From Solimonas marina (lineage in GTDB: Bacteria; Pseudomonadota; Gammaproteobacteria; Nevskiales; Nevskiaceae): a stretch of 64,000 nt of DNA. The notes beneath the pieces were generated by a model, which had not been told where the DNA came from, made no database searches, and saw only the letters and a list, made by a program, of their open reading frames with translations. Made by a program: the position numbers and the translations under genes. The stretch covers positions 62,001 through 126,000 of the forward strand of contig NZ_JAAVXB010000012.1 in assembly GCF_012241385.1 (NCBI RefSeq). The letters run 5' to 3'. How positions within the stretch are numbered: the stretch's first letter is position 1; the number at the start of each line of letters is the position of its first letter. Positions 62,883 to 64,000 of the stretch are shown here, piece by piece.

Positions 62883-63758
62883 CTAGATTCGGTAGTAGCG
62901 CTCGGCGTTGCCGACGAACATTGCGTCGCGTTCGGCGCCGCTGGCGTCGGCGACGATCTCGGCATACGCATGCCAGGTCGCGGCGTAGCCGGCATGCAGG
63001 CCGTCGACCGGAAAGTTCGATGCGAACATGCAGCGCTCGGGGCCGAAGGCCTCGATCGTCTCCAGCACATACGGGCGCAGGCTCTCGATCGTCCAGTGAT
63101 GATCGAACATCGCCAGGCCGCTGATCTTGGTCACGACGTTGCGCTGTGCGGCGAGCCGGCGCAGGCCTTCGCGCCACTCGCGCCAGCCGGCGCGATGGCG
63201 ATCGACGCACATGCCGGCGTGATTGAGAATGAACATGATGTCGGCATTCTCGGCGGCGAGCTCGGCGGCCAGCGCGGCCTGCGACGGATAGATCTGCAGG
63301 TCGAACGACAGGCCGTGGGCGGCCAACGCGCTCAGGTTGGCGCGCCACTGCGGCTCGGCCATGTAGTGGCGGCCGACGTAGTCGTAGACCGGATCGGCAT
63401 GGACGTTGAGGATCTGGCGGATGCCGCGCAGATTCGGCGACCGTGCATGCTGCGCGAGCTGCTCGGCGGCATCGGCGGCCGACAGGTCGACCATCGCGAC
63501 GATCGCGTCCGGGTGGCCGGCGCGCTCGGCGAGGTGCTGCAGCCAGCGCGTCTCGGCCAGCGGATCGCCGGACTTGGCCTCGACGTTGACGATCTTCAGC
63601 ACGTCGACGTCGCCGGCACCGGCGAGCAGTTCGACGTCGGTATAGCGCGTCGGCAGCTTGCGGTTGTCGCCGGAATACGCTTCGCCGGCCGGCGTCAGCC
63701 ACGGAACGGGCACCGCGTCGATGTCCCAGAAGTGGACGTGGGTGTCGATGACTTTCAC
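62883..63758 (-). CDS. Amidohydrolase-family (COG3618-type) sugar lactonase
   Basis: 291 residues from GTG 63758, 11 bases after the rhaM stop. TIM-barrel metal hydrolase with His7-x-His9 (IDTHVHFWD), RGIRQILNVH, ILNHAGM and the late Asp in FASNFPVDG. This family includes L-fucono- and L-rhamnono-lactonases; with rhaM and rhaT beside it, L-rhamnono-lactone is the likely substrate (inference). Start chosen to avoid overlap with rhaM. Confidence 0.88.
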   Translation of the reverse strand: MKVIDTHVHFWDIDAVPVPWLTPAGEAYSGDNRKLPTRYTDVELLAGAGDVDVLKIVNVEAKSGDPLAETRWLQHLAERAGHPDAIVAMVDLSAADAAEQLAQHARSPNLRGIRQILNVHADPVYDYVGRHYMAEPQWRANLSALAAHGLSFDLQIYPSQAALAAELAAENADIMFILNHAGMCVDRHRAGWREWREGLRRLAAQRNVVTKISGLAMFDHHWTIESLRPYVLETIEAFGPERCMFASNFPVDGLHAGYAATWHAYAEIVADASGAERDAMFVGNAERYYRI

Positions 63759-63769
63759 GGGCAGTCTCG

Positions 63770-64000
63770 TCAGTCCAGATGGAACATCGGCCGCAGCGGC
63801 CATTCCTTCGGGCGGTGGTCCGGATGCGTTTCCATCAGCTCGGCCATCGCCGCCCACCAGCGCTGCATCACCGGCAGCTGCGGCAGCGCGTCGCGCTTGT
63901 CGTCGGGGCGCAGCTTGAGCACCGCGAACAGCGCCAGCGACGCCTCGTCGAGGAAGATCGAGTAGTCATAGATACCGGCGTCGCGCAGCGCCGCGATCAG
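63770..64000 (-). CDS. rhaM: L-rhamnose mutarotase, N-terminus beyond window edge
   Basis: Last 76 residues only: LIAALRDAGIYDYSIFLDE, then MQRWWAAMAELMETHPDH and a C terminus LRPMFHLD. The WWAAMAELM and MFHLD words are characteristic of RhaM, which interconverts rhamnose anomers. First visible gene of the minus-strand rhamnose group. Confidence 0.92.
   Translation of the reverse strand: MIAALRDAGIYDYSIFLDEASLALFAVLKLRPDDKRDALPQLPVMQRWWAAMAELMETHPDHRPKEWPLRPMFHLD

Overview
The window is GC-rich chromosomal DNA from a Gram-negative bacterium. The gene order yebC-ruvCAB-ybgC-tolQRAB-pal-cpoB-queE-queC-tRNA-Lys and the TonB receptors of the Xanthomonas/Caulobacter type point to a gammaproteobacterium near Xanthomonadales/Nevskiales. 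That placement is inference from gene order and protein type, not from a marker search.

Positions 1-16,500 hold the 5' part of nrdA with a tandem NrdR-box pair, a LytM/M23 envelope protein with an altered metal-site residue, and a complete RND efflux operon in the order pump-adaptor-outer membrane factor. An OmpR-type two-component pair lies directly upstream of that operon on the same strand. Then come a divergently transcribed membrane protein of the so-called site-specific recombinase (Gcr) family, a di-iron-like metal-dependent hydrolase, and lpdA overlapping a YfaZ-like outer membrane protein.

Positions 16,600-26,512 are a tight housekeeping block: yebC, Holliday-junction resolution (ruvCAB), the complete Tol-Pal envelope system, the first and last enzymes of preQ0 synthesis (queE, queC) and tRNA-Lys(UUU). 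Positions 26,600-29,890 are accessory: a LysR regulator divergent from a VOC protein, an Old Yellow Enzyme, and a junction where two gene remnants on opposite strands abut.

Positions 29,897-58,968 form the main system, an apparently complete L-arabinan/L-arabinose utilisation locus. Two TonB receptors probably import arabino-oligosaccharides. Two lipoprotein GH43 enzymes of endo-arabinanase type, an exported GH51, a Tat-exported GH127 and a cytoplasmic GH43 cleave them. A YtfQRT-YjfF type ABC importer and a GPH-family symporter bring sugars into the cytoplasm. The non-phosphorylative pathway (SDR sugar dehydrogenase, SMP-30 lactonase, IlvD-type arabinonate dehydratase, FAH-type AraD1 protein, semialdehyde dehydrogenase) would take L-arabinose to 2-oxoglutarate. 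A GbpR/GguR-like LysR regulator sits inside. I found two shared cis motifs: an AT-rich 20-mer in both divergent promoter regions of the catabolic part, and a 21-bp element (20/21 identical) upstream of both TonB receptors. Canonical U-tract terminators bound the transcription units of the degradative part.

Positions 59,000-64,000 hold a stand-alone LuxR-type HTH protein, a sterol-desaturase-family protein, tRNA-Pro(UGG), a small hypothetical protein, and the start of an L-rhamnose module running off the edge (rhaM, a lactonase-type amidohydrolase, rhaT, and an SMP-30 paralogue that has lost canonical metal ligands).
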